Assembly (NCBI GenBank): GCA_003555285.1
Contig: PWGH01000184.1
Location: 1 to 9,560, forward strand
DNA from: Thioalkalivibrio sp.
GTDB taxonomy: Bacteria > Pseudomonadota > Gammaproteobacteria > Ectothiorhodospirales > Ectothiorhodospiraceae
Reading direction: 5' to 3'
Length of the DNA: 9,560 bases
Shown here: positions 1-8,225 of the stretch, piece after piece
Layout of the letters: every line of letters starts with the position of its first letter
Numbering within the stretch: the stretch's first letter is position 1
Position numbers and translations under genes: made by a program
Notes under the pieces: generated by a model
What the model was told of the DNA's origin: nothing
What the model saw: the letters and a program-made list of their open reading frames with translations, nothing else
The model's database searches: none

Positions 1-2551
1 ACCACTGACCCTGGAGGCAGAGGCTGGCGGCTCCACGGTCCAGACACAATTCGTCCAGCTGCGCCGCCTGCGCCCCGGCCCGCAAGGGCACCGGTTGGCG
101 CAGCGCCCAGGTGCCGGCCAGAGGCTGGTCGATGTCCAGGCGTGTCAGGCGCCCACTCCAGCGCGCCGGATCCGGTTCAAGACTACCGTCGGCCTGCAGC
201 GCGAAGCGGCCCAACTCGCCGGATGCCGCGTCGAGGGCCAAGGTGTGCGCAGCGGCGGTACCCTGAGCATCGAAGCGCAGCGTTTCGATCTGCCAATCGG
301 CACCGGCGGTGAGGCCCGACAGGCGCAGGGTGCCTTCTGCAGGCGCTTGTGGATCCAGACCGGCGTCCAGTTCCAGATGCAGGCTGGCGACGCCATAATC
401 GCCGTAGCGGATCCCGCCGCTCTGGCCCTGCGCGGTGACCCGCGGAGTTTCCATCGTGCCGGCAACGTTGGCCGTCAATTCGATGCCCCCCTCGATCAGC
501 GGATGGACCTGGTGCAATTGCGGTGCCTGCAGGTTGAGGTCGAAGGCCAGGGTATCGTCCAGATCCATCAGGCCCTGGGCGGTCAACCGGTTGTCGCCCA
601 GACCGAGGTCCAGGTGTTCGACCTGAATTCGCCGACCGTGCATCTGGACGGCGGCGCGGCCCTCGACCGGCTGACCGCGAAACGCCCCGCTCAAGTCCCG
701 CAGCTGCAGGTCCACGTGCAATTCGTCGTCTGGCGGCAAGTGGCCCTGGCTGCGCAAGCGCAACGCCAGTTGGCCGGGCAGCTCCGGGGACAGCACGCCC
801 GGATCAAGCTGGTGGCCCTCGAGATCCAGTTCCCAGTCGATCCCGCTGGCGTAGCCGACCCGCCCCTGCGCGCGCAGCCGGCCTTCGGCGGGCAGTGCCA
901 GGTCGAGTTGCTCGATGGTGGTCTGGGTATCCGTGACCGCGAAGCGGCCGGTGCCGGACAGCGCCTGGCCGTCCAGTTGCGCCCGCCATTCCTGAAGGTT
1001 CACGTCGGCGGAAAAGACGCCCGTGGGCCGTTCGAGCCGGCCCTGAGTCTGCACTCGCAGCCGATCTACGGTCAGTGCGCGTTCGGGGACCAGGAAGTCG
1101 AGATCGAGGTGATCGGCGGCCAGGCTCAGGCGGAAGGGCATCAACTCGCCCAGATCGGCCTCGCCCTCCACGCGCACCTGGCCCCGGGTGCCGATCTGCA
1201 GGATCAGATCCTGAACTCGGCCCTGGCCCTCCCGGAGCTCGAGCCAGCCGGTACCGGACACGTCCTGGCCCTCGACCCGACCGCGAAACTCCTGAATACG
1301 GGCCTGGACGGTGAGGCGGGCGAATACGTCCTCGGGAGCCGCGGCCTGCCCGGTGGCGATGCCGGGCCCGGCATCGCCACCGGGCAGGGTGCCGGTGCTA
1401 CTGATGTCCAGGACCTGGATCACCGCCTCGGGGTCCAGTCCCAGGGCCTGGGCGGACAGATCGCGCAAGCGGGCCTGCAGGTCCCAGGACAGGCCGTCGA
1501 CGAATTGCATCCGTCCCTCAGCCGCCAGCCGGCCAGCGCTACTCTGCACGTGCAGGGCGTCGATCTCCAGGTGTTCCAGGGAACCGCGGGCGTGGGCTTC
1601 CCAGGTGAACGCCGGCAGATCGGTCAGTTGCACGCCTGAGGTCAGCGTGGCCGTCCATGCCTGAGGCGTGCCGCCGAGGCTCAGCGCCCCGGCATCGATG
1701 GCCGCGATCGTTTGGTCATCCAACCGGTACGCAAAGGCCTCCCAACGGCCGTCCAGATGCAGATGGCCGAGATCGAGCGGCTCCTCCAGGATCACGTCGG
1801 TCACGAGGCGCAGCCCCGCCCGCAATTCATGCTGCAGATGCAGCCGCTCGCGCAGGTTGCCGTCCACGGTCAGCGTACCCTCGGCGTGGCGGGTTTCGAG
1901 CCCGAGGGCCACCGCCTCGGGCAAGGCCAGGCGCCAGTGCCCGTCGATGTGCAGCGGGTAGGCCCCTTCGGGACGCAGTTCGGCGTTCATCTGCGCCTGC
2001 AGATCCGGCAGAACGAGATCGACGTCGCTCAGGCGCAACACATCCGGTTCGGCGTCCAGGCGCAGTGCGAGACGTTCGAGTTCCACCAGCGTGGCGTCCG
2101 CCCGGTGGACCGTGAGGTCGGTCAGCAGGAATTGTTCGATCACCAGGCGCAGCGGCCATCGGATCTCCTCAGGCAGCTCCGGCGGTTCGGTGGGCGGGGC
2201 CGGCTCGGGCGCCTCCAGCAGGTCGACCCGGACCCCCGAGAGCCGCAGATGCCGAGCCCATACCGTGAATCGCAGCAGCGCGGACGCGTCCACTTCGAGG
2301 GCCGCCTGTTGCAACTGGATGCGGGCGGTGTCGGTCAGCACCGTCACACCGGTCAGCGTCAGCCCGCGAAACAGGCTGCCCTGCATCTGCTCGACGCGCA
2401 GTTCCACCGGGGCATGGCGTTCGGCTTGGGCGACCAACCAACGGGTGCCCGGTTCGGTCGCCACCAGCGCGAGCCCCCCGATCACGACCAGCGGGATCAG
2501 GATCAGCAGGGCATAGAGTGTGAACCGCAGAACGCGCGCGATGCCGCTCAC
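1..2551 (-). CDS. tamB: TamB, inner-membrane component of the translocation and assembly module (partial, C-terminus cut by window edge)
   Basis: TamB works with TamA to move and assemble outer-membrane proteins (and, in recent work, phospholipids) across the envelope. It is anchored in the inner membrane and spans the periplasm as a long hydrophobic beta groove. Seen here: a GTG start at 2551 overlapping the tamA stop as GTGA, then an N-terminal signal anchor at about residues 7-30 (VLRFTLYALLILIPLVVIGG), a GTRWLV motif just after it, a GSLFRGLTL motif near residue 57, and a proline/glutamate-rich linker (EPAPPTEPPELPEE) near residue 115. The rest is repetitive beta-strand sequence of the AsmA-like type. 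850 residues are visible; E. coli TamB is about 1,260, so the conserved C-terminal DUF490/TamB domain lies beyond the window. The start has no clear Shine-Dalgarno, so translational coupling to tamA is inferred. Residues about 388-403 (PGGDAGPGIATGQA) are encoded by a perfect palindrome and look inserted. Confidence 0.93.
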   Translation of the reverse strand, partial: MSGIARVLRFTLYALLILIPLVVIGGLALVATEPGTRWLVAQAERHAPVELRVEQMQGSLFRGLTLTGVTVLTDTARIQLQQAALEVDASALLRFTVWARHLRLSGVRVDLLEAPEPAPPTEPPELPEEIRWPLRLVIEQFLLTDLTVHRADATLVELERLALRLDAEPDVLRLSDVDLVLPDLQAQMNAELRPEGAYPLHIDGHWRLALPEAVALGLETRHAEGTLTVDGNLRERLHLQHELRAGLRLVTDVILEEPLDLGHLHLDGRWEAFAYRLDDQTIAAIDAGALSLGGTPQAWTATLTSGVQLTDLPAFTWEAHARGSLEHLEIDALHVQSSAGRLAAEGRMQFVDGLSWDLQARLRDLSAQALGLDPEAVIQVLDISSTGTLPGGDAGPGIATGQAAAPEDVFARLTVQARIQEFRGRVEGQDVSGTGWLELREGQGRVQDLILQIGTRGQVRVEGEADLGELMPFRLSLAADHLDLDFLVPERALTVDRLRVQTQGRLERPTGVFSADVNLQEWRAQLDGQALSGTGRFAVTDTQTTIEQLDLALPAEGRLRAQGRVGYASGIDWELDLEGHQLDPGVLSPELPGQLALRLRSQGHLPPDDELHVDLQLRDLSGAFRGQPVEGRAAVQMHGRRIQVEHLDLGLGDNRLTAQGLMDLDDTLAFDLNLQAPQLHQVHPLIEGGIELTANVAGTMETPRVTAQGQSGGIRYGDYGVASLHLELDAGLDPQAPAEGTLRLSGLTAGADWQIETLRFDAQGTAAAHTLALDAASGELGRFALQADGSLEPDPARWSGRLTRLDIDQPLAGTWALRQPVPLRAGAQAAQLDELCLDRGAASLCLQGQW
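1345..1388. repeat. 44-bp perfect palindrome without spacer, inside tamB
   Basis: The left arm 1345-1366 (beginning CCTGCCCGGTGG) is the exact reverse complement of the right arm 1367-1388 (ending CCACCGGGCAGG), with the centre at GGG|CCC. All 22 base pairs match and no loop is present. It keeps the tamB frame open and encodes LPGGDAGPGIATGQ. Because it is a palindrome, the opposite strand encodes the same peptide. Identity stops abruptly at 1344/1389. Its origin (palindromic insert, remnant of a small repeat, or assembly fold-back) cannot be decided from this window. Confidence 0.95.
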
Positions 2552-4302
2552 AGGTCCGGGCCCATCGTGAAGTGGATGCGTACGGTGTCGTCGGAGTCCG
2601 GGGCGTGGGCGAGATCGAGTCGGATCGGTCCCACCGGCGAACGCCAGCGCGCCCCGATTCCGAAGCCGTATTGGGGGTCGTAATCGTCATAGCGGTCGAA
2701 GGCATTGCCGCCATCGACGAAGACCGCCGCGGCCCAGGGGCCGGCGCCGACCGGATGCTCGTACTCGACGCTGCCCACCAGCAGATGCCGCCCGCCGATC
2801 ACCCGGTCTTCGTCGTCGCGCGGCCCCAGCCGCTGGAAGCCGAAGCCGCGCACGCTGGCGTCGCCCCCGGCGAAAAAGCGCAGCGAGCGGGGCAGCGTCT
2901 CGACCCCGCCGCTGACCGATGTGGCGCCGGCGTCACCGCGCAGCAGCAGGCGCCCCGAGCCCAGACCGCGGATGTATTTGCCGTTCCCCCGAACCTGCGC
3001 GAAGCTGATCGAGGAGCCCAGATCCTCGGAGGCTCCCTGGGCGAGCAGGTCCAGGCGCCAGCCGTCTCGAGGGTGCATCGGGTCGTCGGTCTCGGTCCGG
3101 CTGATGCGGTAGGACGGAATCAGGGACGAGGTGGTGTCCGAAACCCCGCCCACGGTGAAGTCCTCGTACTCGTAGCGCAGGCTGCTGGTGGTCTGCCAAC
3201 CGGTCGCGCGGCGTTGTACATGACTGACGCCAGCCTGGAAGCGCTTGGATTCCGTATCCCGAATGTCCTCCTCCCGATAGGTGGAGAACACCTCGAAGGT
3301 GTCGCGCAGCGGGTCGGCCAGCGGAATCACATAGTTGAAGCCGAGGCTGGAGCGTGGCGCCGCGAGTTCCAGATCCAGGTTGAAGCGGTGCCCGCGCCGG
3401 TTGGCGTAGCGGCGATTCATCGCGAGCCCTACGCGCGGCCCGATATCGGTGGAATAGCCCAGCCGCACTTCGTAGGCGGTGCGCTTGCGCGGCTCGAGCT
3501 CGGCCACGATCGGCACCACCCCGTCGGTGGCGTCGTCCAGGCGGGGTCGGACGCGCACGGTTTCGAAATAGCCACTGTCCCGGAGATTGCGTTGCAACGA
3601 CAGCAATTGACTGGAGCTGTACGGGGCCCCCGCTTCGAAGGGGATCAGCCGTTCGACGAAGTCCGGGCGCAGGATGTCCTGGTCGAGGGTGATCGCGCCG
3701 AAGCGATAGCGGGGTCCGCTGTCCAGGTGCAGGAGCACGCGGGCCTGATCCGCTTCCGGATCGACCTGGAGTCGGCTGGTGACCCATTCGGCCTCCAGAT
3801 ACCCGCGATCGCTCGCGACCCGCAGCAGGCGGGAGCGCAGTCGATCATGGGCGTCATGGCGCAGCCGGTCACCGGGTTCGATGCCCGGGTCGCTGGTGAT
3901 GGCCACGAAGAAGGGGTCGTCGGCGCCCTCGCCGCTCACCCGGACATCGACCTCGGCAATGCGCACCACCGGACCCGGATCCAGGGTCAGTTGCAGGTCC
4001 CAACAGGGCTCTGCGCTTCGGTCGATCGCGAACTCGACCTCCGGCCGGTAATGGCCAAGGGCACGCAGGGCGCGCGTGACCCGGGTTTCGACATCCCGGA
4101 TCACGCCACGCTCACGGACGGGTGGCAAAGCACAGGGATAGCGGGCCATGGACACGAAGGCGCGGATATTCTCCCGCTGCGACTCGGTCCCCCCCTCGAT
4201 CACCAGGCGCGGGACCTCTTCGGCGCTGGCGGCTGCGATCAGGCTCAGCAAAAGCGTGCCCAGAACGAGACCCCGCACCGCCGGTTTACCCAGGACCCGC
4301 AT
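2548..4302 (-). CDS. tamA: TamA, outer-membrane Omp85-family component of the translocation and assembly module
   Basis: TamA is the outer-membrane barrel partner of TamB, in the BamA superfamily. The chosen ATG at 4302 gives a 584-residue protein (E. coli TamA is 577) with a clear signal peptide: MRVLGKPAVR, a hydrophobic core GLVLGTLLLSLIAA, and an ASA/EE cleavage site after residue 27. Three POTRA domains follow at roughly 29-110, 112-195 and 198-272, then the barrel at about 275-584. Family hallmarks seen are LGYSTDIGPRVG (281-292), LRFFAGGDASVRGFGF (474-489, holding the conserved VRGF lid motif at 484-487), AAVFVDGGNAF (525-535), ARWRSPVGPIRLDL (551-564) and a C-terminal strand ending MGPDL, like the E. 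coli GPEL end. Two cysteines (57 and 100) in POTRA1 could pair. The frame is open upstream to an ATG at 4506, but that 68-residue extension is unlike the family. The gene lies 276 bp after the protease gene and overlaps tamB by 4 bp. Confidence 0.95.
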   Translation of the reverse strand: MRVLGKPAVRGLVLGTLLLSLIAAASAEEVPRLVIEGGTESQRENIRAFVSMARYPCALPPVRERGVIRDVETRVTRALRALGHYRPEVEFAIDRSAEPCWDLQLTLDPGPVVRIAEVDVRVSGEGADDPFFVAITSDPGIEPGDRLRHDAHDRLRSRLLRVASDRGYLEAEWVTSRLQVDPEADQARVLLHLDSGPRYRFGAITLDQDILRPDFVERLIPFEAGAPYSSSQLLSLQRNLRDSGYFETVRVRPRLDDATDGVVPIVAELEPRKRTAYEVRLGYSTDIGPRVGLAMNRRYANRRGHRFNLDLELAAPRSSLGFNYVIPLADPLRDTFEVFSTYREEDIRDTESKRFQAGVSHVQRRATGWQTTSSLRYEYEDFTVGGVSDTTSSLIPSYRISRTETDDPMHPRDGWRLDLLAQGASEDLGSSISFAQVRGNGKYIRGLGSGRLLLRGDAGATSVSGGVETLPRSLRFFAGGDASVRGFGFQRLGPRDDEDRVIGGRHLLVGSVEYEHPVGAGPWAAAVFVDGGNAFDRYDDYDPQYGFGIGARWRSPVGPIRLDLAHAPDSDDTVRIHFTMGPDL

Positions 4303-4366
4303 GCCCTGTGGCCCCACGCCCCGCAGTGCCGCCAGCCAGCCGCTTGCGATCCGTCGCCTTCGTCGC

Positions 4367-4380
4367 TGTGTTTCAACACA
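4367..4380. promoter_or_regulatory. 14-bp palindrome upstream of tamA
   Basis: A perfect inverted repeat TGTGTT-TC-AACACA lies 65-78 bp before the tamA ATG. The half site recurs as AACACA at about 4453-4458. It could be an operator or just a small hairpin; no known regulator box is matched with confidence. Confidence 0.3.
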
Positions 4381-4545
4381 CACCATGGGGGCCTGAGGTT
4401 GGAGTAGAGGGGTGTTGTGCGTATTCCTGATGGCACCTGTGGTACAGACGGGAACACACAACCATTGTTTCATGTCCGCCCGCGGGGATATAGATCGCCT
4501 CTTCAACAGACCGCCAGGGGTCGAAGGGGTTCGGGGAATCCGGGT

Positions 4546-4578
4546 CGCGCTGAGGGCCGCGCGGCTTCGGTGAGCGCG
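4546..4578 (-). other. GC-rich stem-loop directly after the protease gene stop
   Basis: Arms CGCGCT and AGCGCG (4546-4551 and 4573-4578) pair perfectly, and the loop contains a second palindrome GCCGCGCGGC (4556-4565). It begins at the base after the stop codon. There is no T-tract on the minus strand downstream (the sequence runs ACCCGGATTCCCC), so it is not a standard intrinsic terminator. It may act as a 3'-end stabiliser or a weak transcription barrier. Confidence 0.35.
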
Positions 4579-5070
4579 TCAGCCCGCGTCGGCGTGCCCT
4601 GGGTCCGGACGGCCATTGACGAAGGCGCGTCCCGGGTCCACCTGCCAGCCGCCCTCGATCAGCGATTGGCGTCCCAACAACATGCCAAAGCGCATCGGCC
4701 CGCGATCGGCCAGCGTGATCTCGATCTCCTGGCGCCGCAGCCCCAGTTGCATCGACGTGACGATCACGTAGCGGTGCTCGCGCAGGCCGTTGGAACTGCG
4801 AATCGTGCGCTGGTCGCTGATCTCGGCGGAACACGCGACGGCGGTCCGTTCGTCGCCATGCAGGGGATGCAGCCGGAAACGAATGTGCGGGCGGCCGTGG
4901 TGGCGATAGCATTCGAGGCGGACCGCGTGCAGCGCCGAGGTCCGGGCCCCGGTGTCGATCTTGCACTGGAGGCGCGGGATGCCGAGGTCCGGCAGCGCGA
5001 GCCATTCCCGCCAGCCGACCAGGGGCGTGTCAGCGGCGAGTCGGGGCGGTGTTCCGGCAGCAATCGGCAT
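4579..5070 (-). CDS. Retropepsin-like / RimB-type putative protease (Zn_protease PF05618, COG4067 family)
   Basis: A cytoplasmic 163-residue protein with no signal peptide or membrane segment. It carries the family's signature KIDTGARTSALHA (37-49), in which the DTGA stretch (D39-A42) resembles the active site of retroviral-type aspartyl proteases. Near the C-terminus it has RFGMLLGRQSLIEGGWQVDP (127-146), matching the conserved LLGR and VDP motifs. The family was long named 'ATP-dependent zinc protease' but has no obvious zinc site or ATPase domain. In Pseudomonas a member (RimB) sits with the glutamate ligase RimK, which modifies ribosomal protein S6; no rimK is visible here. The ATG is 7 bp after the fbpC stop with no good Shine-Dalgarno, so co-transcription and coupled translation with fbpC are likely. 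Its length is normal for the family. Substrate unknown. Confidence 0.85.
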   Translation of the reverse strand: MPIAAGTPPRLAADTPLVGWREWLALPDLGIPRLQCKIDTGARTSALHAVRLECYRHHGRPHIRFRLHPLHGDERTAVACSAEISDQRTIRSSNGLREHRYVIVTSMQLGLRRQEIEITLADRGPMRFGMLLGRQSLIEGGWQVDPGRAFVNGRPDPGHADAG

Positions 5071-5077
5071 CGTCGTG

Positions 5078-6171
<1,094 letters not shown>

Positions 6172-6175
<4 letters not shown>

Positions 6176-7950
6176 GTCGGCTGGGCTCCTGCCGGCACGG
6201 CCAGCGGTTCGGTTTCCGGATCGGTATTCGGGGCCTGCCCCGGGCCCACGGTCTTCTTTGCCTGTTTCTGCCCGGGACGCGAGCGGGCGATGGTCAGGCT
6301 CAGCAGGATCACCGGGAGCAGGCCGACCAGCACGATCGCGAGCGCGGCACTCGAGGATTCGGCGAGGCGTTCGTCGCCGGCCAGCTCGAAGGCGCGCACC
6401 GCCAGGGTGTTGAAGTCGAAGGGCCGCAGGATCAATGTCGCCGGCAGTTCCTTCAGCACATCGACGAAGACCAGCAGCAGCGCGGTGAGCAGGGTGCCGC
6501 GCATGATCGGCAGGTGCACCCGGGTCAGGGTGGCCATCGGGCGCATCCCGAGCGAGCGGGCGGCGGCGTCCATGCTCGGCTTGATCTTGCCGAGCCCCGC
6601 CTCGACCGTCTGCAAGGAGACCGCGAGAAAGCGCACCACGTAGGCGAACAGCAGCGCGACCAGCGTGCCGGACAATAACAGGCCGGTGGACAGGCCGAAC
6701 TGATCGCGCATGAAGGCATCCAGCGCATTGTCGAACCAGGCGAAGGGCAGCATCACCCCGATCGCGATCACCGTGCCCGGAACGGCATAGCCCAGACCCG
6801 CCACCCGCACCGCGAATCCGGTGATGAAGCCCCCTTGCATGCGCCGGGCATAGGCCAGGATCAGCGCGAGGCCCACGGCGATCACGGCGGCCAGGATGGC
6901 CAGATAAAAGGTGTTGAACACCAGCTGTGCGAAGCCGGCGTTGAGCCAGTGCTCGGTGGTCTGCGTGGCCCAGATCGACAGCTGGACCGCCGGAATCAGG
7001 AAGCCGAACAGCACCGGCAGCAGGCATAGCGTCACCGCGCCCGCGGCCTTCCAGCCGCGAAGCCGGTAGCGCGGCAGATTCGAATACCGGGAACTGGTGT
7101 GATGGAAACGCGCGCGCATCCGCGACCAGCGCTCGAGCAGGATCAGGATGAAGACGAAGCTCAGCAGCACGGCGGCGAGTTGTGCCGCGGCCCCGGGATC
7201 GGCCAGCCCGTACCAGGTTCGGAAGATGCCGGTGGTGAAGGTCGGAATCCCGAAATAGGCCACCGTGCCGTAGTCGGCCATCACCTCCATCAGCGCGAGC
7301 GTGAGACCGGCGATCACGGCCGGTCGGGCCAGCGGCAGGGCCACGCGGAAGAAGCCGGCAAACGGGCCGCTGCCGAGGGTGCGGGAGACCTCCAGCACGC
7401 AGACGGACTGCTCCAGAAACGCCGCGCGGCTGAGCAGGTAGACGTAGGGATACAGCACCAGCGTGAGCATCAGCATCGCCCCGGTCAGCGAGCGGATCTC
7501 GGGAAACCAGTACTGCCCGTAGCCGAGTCCGGTCAGGTCCCGGATCAACATCTGGACCGGGCCGGTGAAGTCGAGCATGCCGGTGTAGGTGTAGGCGATG
7601 ATGTAGGCCGGCATCGCCAGCGGCAGCATCAGCGCCCATTGAAAGATACGCCGCCCCGGGAATTCGCAGACGCTGACCAGCCAGGCCACCGGCACGCCGA
7701 TCACCAGAACGCCGATACCGACCCCGAACAGCAGCAGCAGCGAATTCTTCACGTATTCGCCGAGCATCGTCTCGCGCAGATGCGCCCAGACCTCGCCGGT
7801 GGGCAGGAACACATGGCCGAAGATCACCAGCACCGGCAGCGCCAGGACCAGGGCGACCGTCGCGGCCGTCACCTGCCAGAGGGTCGGTCGCGCCAGGCGC
7901 CGCCGACCCGAGAAGCGAGCGGTCAGGGGGAGGGAGAAGAGCGCATTCAT
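6172..7950 (-). CDS. fbpB: Ferric-iron ABC transporter permease, fused two-domain (FbpB-like)
   Basis: The inner-membrane channel for Fe3+ delivered by FbpA. 592 residues with about 12 hydrophobic segments in two six-helix halves (roughly 27-275 and 302-556), each a BPD_transp_1 domain. Each half has an EAA-type loop that docks on the ATPase: EVSRTLGSGPFAGFFRVALP (187-206) and DAAARSLGMRPMATLTRVHL (461-480). The stretch KELPATLILRPFDFNTLAV (500-518) is characteristic of iron permeases of this group. The C-terminus is a hydrophilic Pro/Gly/Ala-rich tail (about 556-592) that looks dispensable. The ATG at 7950 is the only in-frame start after a stop at 7972-7974. It lacks a Shine-Dalgarno and lies at the predicted transcription start, suggesting a leaderless message or coupling from another start. 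It overlaps fbpC by 4 bp. Confidence 0.93.
6186..6190 (-). promoter_or_regulatory. Ribosome binding site of fbpC
   Basis: AGGAG on the minus strand, 10 nt before the ATG at 6175 and inside the end of fbpB. It has the same sequence and spacing as the site before fbpA. It supports this start over an upstream one in the long open frame. Confidence 0.7.
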
Positions 7951-7956
7951 TTCTGC

Positions 7957-7977
7957 GAATAATAAACGTTCTTATTC
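7957..7977. promoter_or_regulatory. Fur-like palindrome overlapping the fbpB promoter
   Basis: An AT-rich dyad GAATAA-N9-TTATTC with AACGTT at its core stands out from GC-rich surroundings. Its central 19 bp (7958-7976) match the classic Fur consensus GATAATGATAATCATTATC at 11 of 19 positions by hand alignment. It overlaps the predicted -10 and ends 7 bp before the fbpB ATG, the expected place for iron repression. The match is moderate, so another dimeric regulator is possible. Confidence 0.45.
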
Positions 7978-7987
7978 CGAATGACAT
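7959..7987 (-). promoter_or_regulatory. Predicted sigma70-type promoter of fbpB
   Basis: On the minus strand, -35 ATGTCA (7987-7982, 4 of 6 to TTGACA), a 17-bp spacer, then -10 TATTAT (7964-7959, 5 of 6 to TATAAT). Transcription would begin about 6-8 nt later, essentially at the fbpB ATG (7950), giving a leaderless or near-leaderless mRNA. This agrees with the absence of a Shine-Dalgarno there. Confidence 0.45.
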
Positions 7988-7998
7988 CCCGTTTACCG

Positions 7999-8054
7999 CA
8001 ACGAGTCCAGGGCAACGGATTCATTGCCACGGCTTCATTACAACGGGTCCACCA
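7999..8054. repeat. Four degenerate 14-bp tandem repeats in the fbpA-fbpB spacer
   Basis: Four adjacent units on the plus strand: CAACGAGTCCAGGG, CAACGGATTCATTG, CCACGGCTTCATTA and CAACGGGTCCACCA. Seven of 14 columns are invariant (consensus C-A/C-ACG-N-N-T-Y-CA-N-N-R). Weaker resemblance continues on the left (7985-7998). The period is not a multiple of three and no credible reading frame covers the array. It could be a diverged minisatellite or a cluster of protein-binding sites. Confidence 0.55.
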
Positions 8055-8111
8055 TAACCGGCCTGGCCTATCGGACCGGGTCTGGTGCAACGACACGGGC
8101 CTCTCCCGAGA

Positions 8112-8147
8112 CACCGGCCCCTTCCGAGACGGCGGCGGGGGCCGGTG
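8112..8147 (-). other. Strong stem-loop between fbpA and fbpB
   Basis: Perfect 10-bp arms CACCGGCCCC and GGGGCCGGTG (8138-8147 and 8112-8121) flank a 16-nt loop, 79 bp after the fbpA stop. A second small hairpin TCTC-GG-GAGA follows directly. No T-tract follows, so it is probably not a full intrinsic terminator. In other fbpABC operons a spacer hairpin limits read-through or protects the fbpA message so that binding protein exceeds permease; the same role is inferred here. Confidence 0.55.
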
Positions 8148-8153
8148 AATGGG

Positions 8154-8176
8154 CGATCAAGCCCGACGATCAAGCC
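8154..8176. repeat. Short direct repeat in the fbpA-fbpB spacer
   Basis: CGATCAAGCC occurs at 8154-8163 and 8167-8176, a 10-bp exact copy with 13-bp spacing, just upstream of the hairpin in the direction of transcription. Function unknown. Confidence 0.4.
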
Positions 8177-8225
8177 GGCAACGACGACGGCGAACGATGA
8201 GGTCGGGTATCGGATGGGGTAGCGA

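Larger units (their letters stand above)
4303..4578 (-). other. Intergenic region between the protease gene and tamA
   Basis: This 276-bp stretch should hold the tamA promoter and the end of the upstream transcription unit. It contains a GC-rich stem-loop right after the protease stop and a 14-bp palindrome 65 bp before the tamA start. I see no convincing -35/-10 pair: a TATATC hexamer at about 4487-4492 on the minus strand has no acceptable -35 at 16-18 bp. No T-rich intrinsic terminator is evident, so read-through from the fbp operon into tamAB is possible. The tamA frame stays open through most of the region (back to 4506), which is likely chance in GC-rich DNA. Confidence 0.5.

Noticed and set aside
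95..2683. Long plus-strand open frames (514 and 323 codons) opposite tamB
   Set aside because: They lack any recognisable family motifs and are antisense shadows of a GC-rich coding frame; the minus-strand frame encodes clear TamB sequence.
2572..4407. 611-codon plus-strand open frame opposite tamA
   Set aside because: Antisense shadow; the minus strand has full-length TamA with signal peptide and VRGF motif.
4303..4506. Upstream ATG starts for tamA (4506 and 4386)
   Set aside because: They would put 68 or 28 unrelated, Arg-rich residues before a perfect signal peptide beginning at 4302.
6176..7987. fbpC frame open upstream to an ATG at 7987, giving a 969-residue reading
   Set aside because: The upstream 604 codons are Arg/Gly/Pro/Ala-rich, match nothing, and lie over the well-supported fbpB frame; the ATGA overlap and AGGAG site mark the true fbpC start.
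7999..8176. CRISPR array
   Set aside because: The units are 14 bp, contiguous and degenerate, without spacers; there are no cas genes.
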